Assembly: GCF_034190915.1 (NCBI RefSeq)
Contig: NW_026947509.1
Coordinates: forward strand, 35,658,767 to 35,722,766
DNA: 64,000 bases
Source of the DNA: Cavia porcellus
Lineage: Eukaryota; Chordata; Mammalia; Rodentia; Caviidae
Direction of reading: 5' to 3'
Below the pieces are notes generated by a model, which had not been told where the DNA came from, did no database searches, and saw only the letters and a list, made by a program, of their open reading frames with translations. Numbering within the stretch: position 1 is the first letter of the stretch; each line of letters opens with the position of its first letter. Of the stretch, positions 34,960-45,621 are shown piece after piece. The position numbers and the translations under genes are program-made.

Positions 34960-35295
34960 TGAAGGTTAATCTTGATTGGCCAATTTGATTGGCTTGAGGT
35001 ATACCTAGGAGGTTAGTAAAGCCCATTTCTAGGTAGGTCAGGGGTTTGACTTGGGGACTATACTGGGTCCCTGGTCCTTTCCTCTCTGCTCTTCCCCTGA
35101 TCTCTGCTTCCCAGAGGCTCAGAGTGAGGTAAATGGCCTTCCCTTGTCAGACGTCTCCTTCATGATGCTTTTGCTTTGGAGCCGCCAAACATAGATTTAA
35201 ACCTCTGAAACCCTGTGCCAAAATAAAGCGATTTCTCTTTTAATTCGCCTATGTCAGGCATTTTGTCCCAGCTATAAAAAGCTGGCTAATCTATG
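34960..35295 (+). mobile_element. Old LTR-like or DNA-transposon-like repeat
   Basis: GGTTAATCTTGATTGGCCAA at the start and CAAAATAAAGCGATTTCTC, then GGCATTTTGTCCCAGCTATA, near the end match the general layout of common mammalian repeats. The class is uncertain. Confidence 0.5.
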
Positions 35296-37802
35296 AGGCA
35301 TGAAAGCTCTCAGTCCTCTTCCATTCTTCCCTGTCCAATAAAATGTGAGCCACTTTGATAATCAACCCTGCTTTGTAAATACAAAGGAGTAAAAGCGATG
35401 AAGTTAGTATTCTGTGCATTTGTGACACTTAGTAATAGTCGATTGATGTTACTCCTGAATTAGGTGGCCAAGGTGACGAGATGACATGGGAGACAGTTTT
35501 GCAGGATTTATCTGCGGGCCTATATTGGTTATGGTACCAGCAATGCTGTTGCAGTAAAAATAGCTCAAATATAGGGCCTTAGATATGTTACAAGTTAATT
35601 TGTCTGTCATGTTACAGTCTAGAGGTAGTTGGTCCACAGTGGCTGGGGCACTTCTGTATCCTCAACACACAGATTTTCATCTCTGGAGTCAAACTGGCTG
35701 TTCCAGCTGCCACCACCCTGTTAATATGTCCGCCTAACAAGGAGGCGAGGAAAGGGGGCACCTGCTCAGTGCTCACAAGGGTACAGCACAGAAAAGCCAC
35801 CATCATTTCAATGAGTCTTGCAGGAGACGTTAATCTTTTCCTGGGTGGCCCAGTTCCCAGCAAAAACTCTGCATTTTGGGATTAAAGGAAAGCAGGAAGA
35901 ACAGAGACTCAGTGGGCCACCAGCTGTCATCCCCTCAGGTATGACTTCAGACAAGTAATTCTGTCCAGTGAAAGGAGTGTGGTAGGGTGAGTAGCTTCCT
36001 GCAAGGAATCAGAGCAAAGTCCAGCATTGCAGGCCCATCCCTCCGTGTGGAAGAAGTTCTCTGCTTTCCCTTGAGATGTATACAACACCAACCCTGGAAG
36101 GAGGCTCCACCTACATTTTTGGTTACATTTTAAGTCTGTATTTTGCTGTTGGAGTCTCAGTTTGCTCAGTAGGATGAACAGACCGAGAATGCTGTGGAAA
36201 TGCTGACAAAGTAGGAAGGTAGTTGTTAAGATCATTCTATTTGACAGCAAACTTTGTTGGAAATAACTCAATCTATCTCCAAGTGATAGCAAGATGATTG
36301 TATCTTTTTCCTAGAATATCTTCACATTATCCTTACAATTTTTTTCCCTTAGAGAAAATAATATTACTTACCATGTAATTTCCATAGTCATTCAGCTAAG
36401 AATAATTTACCTGATGATTTAGGTGAGTTACAAAAGTAAAAATGTTTCAATTGTTGCTGTTATGTGCCATTGTGTCTCCTAATTCAGAAAGCATTTTTGA
36501 TCATATTGCTTTCAAGAATTCATAGGAAATGAGGTGTTCTATAGGGGGGAGTTTTACAGAAAGCAATTTATCCCTTCAAGCATCGAGAGTTACAAGTGAG
36601 TAGGCAACTACTACCACCAACCTTTGAGATGGAAATTGAAAAAAAAAAAAAGCATTAAGACCTGGTATCCTTGAGTGGCCACCAGGTATAAACACATGGG
36701 GATCTTGACTGGCTTTAAATTAAGTGTTCACTTACTGTCTCCGTCCTCTGTTCTGGCCAGGGTCCTGTGATCAGGTGGTAGCTGAGTTCCTATGACTGGG
36801 ACCTTACCAAGTCCTGTTTTCTTAACACGCTGCCTTGCACTTGGTCTTGGCTTAAGTTCACCCGCTGTTTCAAGGTCTGTTTTTGTTCCTGCCCTGACAG
36901 GGACAAAATTGTCAAAAGACAATTTATTTCTCAAGTTTTCCTACCCAGACTATAAGCATTGCCTCACAAATCCAAGGGAATTCTGTCTGGCTTATTCAGT
37001 TTCGCATTAATCTTCATCTTACTTTCTTAAGGATGGGCTCAGGTGGGCAGTGCCATCCCTGCGGCTCTGGAAGGAGTTGTGGGGGGTTGCGGGGCCCAGG
37101 TTCATGCAAGGGCCTCAGATCTCCAGCTGGAGCTGCCATCTGTGACATTTTATCCCTCCCTGCTTGTCTGGTGGCAGCCGCGGATTTCCTGAATGGTGAA
37201 CAATCTTTATAGGTTAGAGTTTGGTGCCAAGTTAACAGGAAAACTTGGCATAGTCTGTTTCTAAACACCTACTGCTCAAGGATTTATGGTCAGAATTTTT
37301 ATTTTCCACGTATGCATTCCTTTAACAGGAAAAGAAAATGGTCTTGAGCCAAATGACTGAAATGAGATGTGTAAATCCTATTTGCTATTAATCTCAATGA
37401 GGTATTAACTACAAAGTCAATTTAAGGCTCTTTAACATTAATATTGAAGAAGACAAGCAGTAAAACAAACAGTTAATGGTCTGAAACCAGCCATTGTATG
37501 TGCTTTAATTGATGCTTGACCACTGCATTCCTAAAATAATGACCAGACCCTCTTTCATTTCTCATTTATACCAACGGAGGAGAGTTTGGCAAAGTCACTG
37601 GTTTAAAAAGGATGGTAATGATTTCAGAACATCTCATTACTGTGTTAATGAGCAACATTTGGAGTTGCGGGAGCACGTGTTTATGGTAGAGGGAGGCAGA
37701 AACAGGGGAGGAGAAATGGAGGGAGGGAAGAAACCTACTTTTTGTTATCAAACTAATTATTGAGGGTGTTAGCAGACCCCTAAATAATCTTTGCTAAATG
37801 CT

Positions 37803-38195
37803 TTTGTCATGGTCACTTGCACCCTGCTGGGACAGAACACTCCACACCTGTAACTTTAAGGAGAAATTGATTAGGCTCATGTTTTCAGTCCACAGCCTGC
37901 TGGCTTCAGGGCAGGAAGGACAGGATGGAAGGATCTGGCAGAGGAAAGCACCTCACCCCATGGTGGCTAGGAAAGAGAAAGGAGGAGCCCGAGAGGGAGA
38001 TACACTCTTCTAAGTTACACCCAGCGACCTGCCTCATCCATTCAAGCTCTTCCTCCTGGCAGCACATTTAGCGATAAGCTCATCAGTTCAATAATCCACA
38101 GGTGAATATAACAGCCTCAGCATCCAATCACCTTCCAAAAGCTGACCCCTCTGAACTCATCAGGAGGTCTTTGAGGGGCAGTCTAGATCGAAACT
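37803..38195 (+). mobile_element. Interspersed repeat of unresolved class, copy 3 of 4
   Basis: It has CTGCTGGGACAGAACACTCC, GATTAGGCTCATGTTTTCAG and AGTCCACAGCCTGCTGGC in the same order as the other copies. It is somewhat more diverged at the start. Confidence 0.55.
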
Positions 38196-38284
38196 GTAAT
38201 AGTTTTCTTCCATTAGTTTTAAAGTTTTTAGGGGAATCACCCTGAAGTGTGGCAGATAGAAGCAAACCCCTTAGGTCCTGTAAC

Positions 38285-38345
38285 ACCTCTCTGTCTCTGT
38301 CTCTGTCTCTTTCTGTCTGTCTCTCTATCTCTATCTCTCTGTTTT
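38285..38345. repeat. Pyrimidine-rich CTGT/CTCT simple repeat
   Basis: CTCTCTGTCTCTGTCTCTGT and related words run for about 60 bp. The tract is entirely C and T with regular single G. Confidence 0.9.
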
Positions 38346-38539
38346 TTTCTTCTTTCTTTTCCAACATGTAAATGTTGGTTTTAACTCTTTGGATTCCTTG
38401 AGAGGTTTTTCTTTAAGGACCAAAGTCTCCCTCTTTAATGTTAACATAGTTGAAGGTCTGACATGTAGTTTTTCATGTTCTTTATGTTGTAGAAATCTTA
38501 CTTTTCCTTCATTATTGTAAAATCATATAGATGTCTTTC

Positions 38540-38772
38540 TTTCTTCCTTTTCCCCTCCTTCCTTCCTTCTCTCTTGTCCTTCCTTCCTTCCTTCCCTTGT
38601 CTTTTTAATGCTGGTGACTGGACTCAGGGCCTCCACACAGAGCTATGTCTCCAGCCCCTTTTTAATTTTTTATTTTAAGTCACTAAGTTGCCCAGGCTGT
38701 GTTTGAAATTGTGCTCCTCCTGCGTCAGCCTCCCAAAGTGCCAGGATCACAGGCATACACCACTGCACCCTG
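38540..38772 (-). mobile_element. CTTC tract plus ID-B1 composite SINE, antisense
   Basis: A CCTT repeat (about 38540-38600) leads into the complement of ID (GCTGGTGACTGGACTCAGGG, GAGCTATGTCTCCAGCCCC), then of B1 (CTAAGTTGCCCAGGCTGTG, AAAGTGCCAGGATCACAGGC). The pyrimidine tract is likely the expanded A-rich tail of the SINE seen on the other strand. Confidence 0.85.
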
Positions 38773-40165
38773 CTTTCCTCTATTTCTCTTTCTTGCTTTC
38801 GGTTTATACCAGGTTTTATTTGGAGCTCTCCCAGCCTCCTGCAGCAGGGTTCTTTAGTCATTGGAAAGGGCATGATCATTGCAGGTGCTCCAAGGCCTGT
38901 TGGAAGCTGATCTGAGAATGTTGCAGGAGCATCCTCTGCACCCCTCTGCTGCCAGCTTTTTGCCTGGCCTGTGATTGTTAGAATTCTGAATGCGAGGATG
39001 AGCCTTTCTGTGATGGCCTATATGAGGAATTATGCTATATATATTGATTTCTTACCCTTAGGAAGAGAAAAATAGTGCCCAGGTGCTCTGCATTTCTTAC
39101 GAGTGTGTTAGATGTGTCCATCCATTTGAGAGCAGTGTCAAAGAAATCGGACTGGTTTTTCAGCAACTCTCAAATGATCACTTATAAAGCCCAGAAGAAC
39201 ATCTTTCTTTGCAATGAATTCTATTTCATTTCAGATTCTTCCTCTCATCCCTGGTGAGGGGGGCTCAGTTCCTTCTCTGGGTATAAGGAATTTCCTGGGG
39301 GCCGATTTGCTCTGACCCTGCTGCCGTTTGATGAAGTTAAATGAGGCAGTATTGCCTTTTCCCTTCAAGGGACTTGAGCATTTTTCATACATCATCAAAG
39401 GGAGCAGCAAACGGGGCACTGCAATTACATCCTTTTGCAGGAACCCCAGCCTTGGTTCTCATCATGTGAGCAGACCTTGCTGGAGATAATGTGCTGGTTC
39501 CCTCAACTCAGGGTAGGGGATTAGGGAGCATAATTAGGAATTACATGGTAATGTGTGATACGCTGTTGCAAAGTAGATAGAGAACAACGTGGATTTTTAA
39601 AAGTTCTCAGTTATACTTAAGGAAATGCTTTCGTTAAATTTAAAACCTGAGCAAGCTTCTTTCCTTCTTTGCCCCCCTCAAAGGGCTCATAAATATGGAT
39701 GGCAGAGAAAGTTCTTTGTTTAAAAAGATGATTTTTAAATAGGTAAAAGATGATATCTACAGGCATTATCCAGCCTCCAATAGGCAGTGCAATCCTCAGG
39801 CAGCCAGAGTCCCATGGTTACTAAGCTTGCTTCACTATCCAGGATTTATACCTTAATTCAGACATTTAATTGGGAGAGATAAAATTTCATTAATAGTCTA
39901 ATAAGGGATTTTAAGGCCTTAGTATTCACAGTCTTCTTAAGCAAAGAAAACCAACGTAGACATCTTTTCAAGAGTTGTTTCCAGGAACTTCAGGCACTTA
40001 TGATGAGTTTGGGCATATAAACATTGCCTAATAATCACAGTTACCCGGATTTAAAAAATAGATGAATAAAGCATACTTCTAGCCAGTCAAGTGGATACTT
40101 CTAATTCCTGGTGATTACTACCTTAGTAATAATAAAATTATTTACGTGACTTCTGCAAGGTCCTT

Positions 40166-40343
40166 GGTTCTTACCTGTAAATGTCAGAATTACCCTGGAA
40201 ATCTTCTTCAAAAGCTCACCTTCCAGGAGCCCTTTCCAGGCCCGCTTGTGTGTCCCAGTCATGTGTATGGGAGTCTGGGGCTACGTAAAGCTCCTGAGAG
40301 ATTCTGAAGCTATTAGTTTCAGTGCTAGCTAAGAACCACTAAT
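40166..40343 (+). mobile_element. hAT-type MER5-like element
   Basis: GGTTCTTACCTGTAAATGTC at the start, CAGAATTACCCTGGAAATC, AGCTCCTGAGAGATTCTG and the AAGAACCACTAA end follow the layout of MER5. The ID SINE at 40344 landed on its 3' end. Confidence 0.6.
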
Positions 40344-40433
40344 ATTTTTTTTAAATTGGTACTGGGGATTGAACTCATGACTGCGTGCTTGCAAGGCAGG
40401 TGCTTATGCCACTGAGCTAAATCTCTAGCCCCC
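40344..40433 (-). mobile_element. ID-type SINE
   Basis: The plus strand shows GGTACTGGGGATTGAACTCA, CTTGCAAGGCAGGTGCTTAT and CACTGAGCTAAATCTCTAGC. The 12-bp target duplication AGAACCACTAAT is perfect, at 40332-40343 and 40434-40445. Confidence 0.93.
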
Positions 40434-40979
40434 AGAACCACTAATTTTGAAATGAAGTTTGCTGAGCATGACGCGTTTTTGTACCCTAAGATGGTATCTT
40501 GTTTCTGAAGTAAGTTTGGTACTTGTTCATTGAGGAAATGGAAGCAAATCATGTAGAAAACTACACTTTGTGTATTTTTTTTAGTATGTACTTATTTGAA
40601 TTATTGCCAGACAAGTGAATTTAATAGTTGGTAGAGTTTCAAAACTAACATTTGAAAGGAAGCCTCATATATACAGTGATTAGAGAGCATGATGTGGTCT
40701 AAATGCTTAATAAAGAAACAAATGACATAGATTTTTAAAAATGATTTAATATGAAGTTAGAGAACCAAGTAAAGGTTTTCCATTCAACCTTGCTGAAAAG
40801 CACTTGTATAGTTATAGATATCTGATTTTATCTCTATTATTTCATATGTAATATGTCACTGGAATAAGACCTCTGGTAGCATCCTAACATCTACCAGGCT
40901 TCATTTCTTTACGAAGGGTAGTCAATCACAAACTGATAAGCAGTTATATTTTAGTAAACTGGAATCTTCACATCCAAGC

Positions 40980-41338
40980 AAATGCTTTGTTATGCTTTGT
41001 GTCTGAATGTGCCCCCAAAGCCTTTTGTGGATCTAAGGGTGGGCTTTTTGGAGGTGGCTGAATCTAGAGTTTGTGATTGCTTCCCTGAATTCCCTGGACT
41101 TGGAGATATGAGTGCCACCCCTACCCCAGGGAGGGATAAGGGAGAAAGAGGCTTGCTCCTCCTTTCCTTTTGCTCTTATTGTTTGTTGTCTTCTGCCATG
41201 TGCTACTCTGTCTTGGAGCCAACTGAATATGGAGTAAAACCTCCACAGACTGTGAGCTAAATAAACCTTTCCCTTTTTAATTTTGGTCACTGAGTATTTT
41301 GTTTTAGCAATGAGGAAAAAAAAAAAAACAACTAAAAC
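40980..41338 (+). mobile_element. LTR-like interspersed repeat, copy 2 (possibly ERVL-MaLR)
   Basis: Related to 18900-19192. The shared end includes AAACCTCCACAGACTGTGAG, CTAAATAAACCTTTCCC and GTATTTTGTTTTAGCAATGA. It begins near GCTTTGTGTCTGAATGTGCC, a word typical of MaLR-like LTR starts. It has no open frame of interest. Confidence 0.5.
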
Positions 41339-41735
41339 TTCTTCATAGTAGGAATTGTGGATGATAGAACATCCTGGAAACTCCTTTCTGGGAATTGTCT
41401 TTGTTGCTCTGACCATAGTATATGTACTTGTGTCTTGAACTCTTAAACACTTCTTGGCTAAAACTTGTCTCTTGCCATCAAGGAAGCTCTCAGAAAAGTG
41501 GCAAGATAAGAAATTATCCAAGACAGAAGATAATCAGAGAAGATTCAGGAGGTGTAGCAGAGTGTGGATGGACACAATGGAGCTCAGGCTGGGCTGAACC
41601 ACTGAGGACAAGCTCATGAATGGAGTGAGGTCTGAACTGGACCTCAGGGGCTGTAATATTGGGAGAAGGAGGAGTACGCCAGACAAAGGGGGTGCTGAAG
41701 AAATATTTGGAGAGCTGGGACAACTACTGTCTGTC

Positions 41736-41825
41736 TTTTTTTTTTTTTTTGTACTAAGGACTGAACTCATGACCTAGTGCTTGCCAGGCAGGCACTTGTG
41801 CTGCTGAGTTAAATCTCCGGCCCCA
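41736..41825 (-). mobile_element. ID-type SINE, second subtype
   Basis: The plus strand reads GTACTAAGGACTGAACTCAT, GACCTAGTGCTTGCCAGGCA and GCTGAGTTAAATCTCCGGCC. It differs from the main subtype at diagnostic sites (GACCTAG and CCAGGCAGGCACTTGTG in place of GACTGC and CAAGGCAGGTGCTTATG). The flanking duplication is short and uncertain. Confidence 0.85.
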
Positions 41826-44129
41826 ACAACTGTGTTTCTACACAGTGCAAGGTTATGATGATGAAGATGTAGAAAGTTATAGAGAAGACACTTTTGCCTG
41901 AACCAGCCATTTGCTTTCTTCCCACAGCTAACTTACAACAAAGGTTTCAATAGGAAATCTTAGGAAGAAAGTAACTAATTCCTTGTGAATGTAAAATATC
42001 ATTCTGCCTCAGACCCACTCTACTTAACCCTAAAACCTGTCTCCAGCATGACACCAGATTTTTTTCCTCTAATGCTAAATCTGAAGTTGAAGAGTGTCCC
42101 AACTTTCCTCTGACTTCTATTAATGCTCCACCATGAATTTCATGCTTGTGAATTGAATGAATGAATGTTTGAGTCCATCTTCTGCCTGTTAAAACAATGT
42201 CTGGTATTAAGGTAGTAATTTTTCTAGGTGCTCCTCAGGATATTAGGAGTAGGGTGGCCATATTGTGTTACTTTCTGTCTATTTGTAATTGTAAAAAACA
42301 CTCCCTTTTGTACTAAACATTTCCCATTTGGAGAATAAATTCTCCAAACAATCCCATATGTGGGGTTGTTATTCCTGCTTATTGCATGACAAACTGGGAT
42401 TCAGATTTGTGATTTGTGTACAATCTTGTCTAAAATCATTTTCACCCTTGTCTTACATACCTGTTTATGGGTAATGAAGGAGTCTTTCTCCGATATAATC
42501 AAGACACTGATTACAAGTAGTTCATTGACATTCAAGACTGGTGAAGTCATAGGCGTGTCTTTCTCTTCCCAAAGCCTCGATGGGATCTGAGGGGTTCCTG
42601 GGCCTTAGCTAAGCCCTAAACTATAAATACAGTTGTTTCCCAGTTTTCCATTTTCCCAATCGGTAGTAGTTGGCTTATAGGAGAAATTAAAATACACACA
42701 GGGATTGAAGTTAGGGAAGAGACCTATGACCTTTCACAGGGCATTTACCTAGAGGACTTGAAGCTTTCAGAACCTCCTGCACTGGGTGACAGCCAATGTT
42801 GAATACTTCAGGCCCTCATTTAGGATGATTCTTTGAGTTCTTGCTTGACGGTCTCTTTTTATCTGTGCTTAGCTTTTTGCTATGTTCCATTTCAGGCCTT
42901 ATTTTTGTGCTTTGGTTTCATCCATATTTCTCCCACGTGTTCTCATGCTTGGCACCCATGAGACAATGTTTCCACCAGGCCTTCTCTCCATCAATGGATG
43001 TCTTTCATTTCAGTCCTTTGACTTTGGAAAGGGACACTAATTCTGCATAGCATGTGAGGAATTGGTTTAGCTCAGTAAAACTTGATGGAACACTAATATT
43101 TTACAGCGGTACAACCCAGAGAGTCTCTTCCCGCTACTTCTAGAAGCAGTTCTGGGAGGTAGAGGATGTCACCAGCATTGCTGGTCACCCATGGGTGTGA
43201 AAGAGATCCCCATGAACTATTGCATGTTGGAATTCCAGCCTGAAGATCCTTGAAAACATGAATTCCTTTCATCCCTTGACTCAGGCCTGCTTTATTTCTG
43301 TTCCATTTTTGCTCTCCATTTAGCATTTGGAAGTATGAAAAATGAATGCTAGTGTATCAAGTAACATTTTGAATAAATATGCAATAATGGGCTTAGGAAT
43401 GCACACCCTAGGGTACAAGAAACTCTAAATTAAGAGCATGTAAAATATTTGGAAAGTTGATAATTTCTTGTCAACAGAAGCAACATGTTCTTAAGTGACC
43501 ATCAGCTGAAGAGATGATACTAGTTGCCATGAAAGCAGGTTAATCAACACGTTCTGTTTCTGATCTGGTTATTGTCATTATTTTAGTGAAATATATGTAT
43601 GAGAATAAATGTAGTTCTACACACGTGTGTGTGTATCACAAGGAGGACTTTGATACAGTGGGGGAAAAAGACTTTGTTAAAAAACTTTGGAGATTTTTTG
43701 GTTGTGTGTTTTAGGTGCCAGGATACTATATTTTTCTAACCTGTCAAAGCCTGTTGGTGTTGTGTTGCTTTAAATATAATAAATTTTATAAAGAAAACTT
43801 AGACTAATCAAGATTTAAAACATATACATCTATGGCAATGAATAAAGGGCTTCTTTATGGATAAGATTTGATATTTTGCTTACATTTTAATGTATTATTT
43901 TAAAAAAAGTAAACCTTTTTCTGAAGTTGTTTTTTCTGTGAATCTATATATATCATTTATTGAAATATATTTATATATACCAGTGCTTATTACTGCTTTA
44001 TAGGTTTTGATATTCATATAAACATAAATAATGTTGAGAAAAAAGCAAGTGGCAAAAATAACTTTATATGCTTGTAGCTAATCAGGTACTGGTTTAATAT
44101 ATTACACATTTCACTTCCAAGTCTATGTG

Positions 44130-44640
44130 TAGTCTACCATCTTTGTTTATGGTGGATATTTACATACAATTTACATTTAGATAAGATTAATTTGATTGAT
44201 CTATTTTTGGGGCTATTATTTGTATCTTGTTTAAGAAATCCCCTACCCAAAGATCCATGAAATAGTTTCCCGTAATTTGCACTTGAAATTTTAAAGGTAT
44301 TGGTTCAATATTTAAGTTTTTAAACCATCAGGATTTATTTTTATGCATAGTATGGGGTAGGGATTTGAATATACTTTTGCATGGTATTTGAATTCATTTA
44401 AATTATTCTAAAATAGATTATTTTCTCTTCTATATTTCCTCATTGATTTCTGGGACCACCTTGCTGCTAAAACATCTCTGGTCATTATGTTTCTATAGGT
44501 ATAGCCTTCATAATATTGGGATTCTTGGCTTTGATCTTACTCTTGAACAGCATTAAGAATATTGTACTTAATGTCTTGTCATATTACTGAGCTTCAGTAA
44601 TGTTTTATCTTGAAATAAAAATTAAACATAATGAAATTTT
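44130..44640 (-). mobile_element. Antisense L1 ORF2 3' fragment
   Basis: The plus strand has the order of words seen in the complement of the L1 ORF2 3' end (TTTAAGAAATCCCCTACCCA, GGGGTAGGGATTTGAATATA, GGGATTCTTGGCTTTGATC). It is diverged and not open. Confidence 0.5.
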
Positions 44641-45475
44641 ATTAGAAAAAAGATACTTACTGAAATTGTTTAATCATTGATGCAAAATACTTTAGATATT
44701 TGTTTCTCCATTCCACTGAGTCTGTATTTATTCATCAACTTATTCCATATTTATTGGTATAAAAAATGACTACTGGAGTATCAAGGACATTCAGTGAGAA
44801 ATATGACACATCAGTAATACTGCAATCAATCGATAGTCAAATATGATTAGTCCTGTTTTATCAGATGGCCAAAACCACCTATTTTTACTAGCTGGCTAAA
44901 AGTCTCGTTGTGAGGTCAGACTGCTGACCAAGCAAGTGTTTGTTAATGTACTTCATGTAGAATATGTTGCATGCCTGAATAAGAGAGCACAGAGGGCTGC
45001 CTGGGAGGGCTACTAACAAGGTAGGGCCTTGGGATTTTTCCAGCAGTACTAAGTATGCAAAGTAGCCCAGAGAGGAGTGGAGTGACTCAGGGAAGTTGCT
45101 TTTAGAGACAAGACCAGGTGCAAAAGCATAGATTGAATTCTAAGACCCAGCACAGAGACTGGCCCGAGAAACAAAGTGTCCCTTATAGAACAAGGGCAGG
45201 AGCAAAGCAAATGGGCTAAGATGGTGATTAAAGTGCCTGGCACTCCTTTCCCTTGGCATAGGCAATTTCCCATGATGCTTGGAGAGGCTGGTCTGCTTCA
45301 GGACCTGACATCTGAATGAACCATTGTCTTGTGCTTTATTCCTTTGACTCACTGGTTTTTTTTTTTTTTTTTTGTAAGCTAGATTCAAAAGCTGCCTCAA
45401 TGAAATTGATAGTCTTATGGAATGACTGTTGGTAAAGCTTTATTTCACATTTCCTATTGTCCCATTTCCTTTTAG

Positions 45476-45621
45476 GTTTTGTGAATGATTCTGTCACTAA
45501 ATCTATCGTGGCTCTGCGTTTAACTCTGGTGGTAAAGGCCAGCGTCTGCGTGCCGGGGGATGGCCATGCCAATGACCTGGAGTGTTCAGGAAAAGGCAGA
45601 TGCACCACAAAGCCAGCAGAG
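45476..45621 (+). CDS. DNER: DNER exon 5: end of non-EGF segment and start of EGF domain 3
   Basis: This 146-bp exon follows TTTCCTTTTAG, completes the Gly codon and encodes FVNDSVTKSIVALRLTLVVK, then ASVCVPGDGHANDLECSGKG and RCTTKPAE, ending phase 0 at the donor GTAAGG. It contributes a further N-glycosylation sequon (NDS) and the first three cysteines (CVPG, LEC, RC) of EGF domain 3. The remaining three must come from the next exon, which in the family begins ATFSC and was not found in the following 18 kb of this window. An 18-base T run lies about 100 bp upstream of the acceptor at 45356-45373, and the polypyrimidine tract is otherwise ordinary. Confidence 0.96.

Larger units (their letters stand above)
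31113..37802 (+). other. DNER: Intron 4 of DNER, fourth part
   Basis: Outside the repeats at 32488-32830 and 34960-35295, it holds possibly unique sequence at 31120-32480 (32110-32440 may be an old repeat), an AT-rich homeobox-motif-rich stretch at 33400-33900, and featureless sequence at 34150-34950 and 35300-37250. No gene seen. Confidence 0.7.
38196..45475 (+). other. DNER: Intron 4 of DNER, last part
   Basis: Between the listed repeats the sequence is AT-rich. 38780-40160 and 41840-43570 look unique, 43580-44120 is strongly AT-rich, and 44650-45350 is unremarkable. The final 120 bp have an 18-T run and the acceptor of exon 5. Confidence 0.75.
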
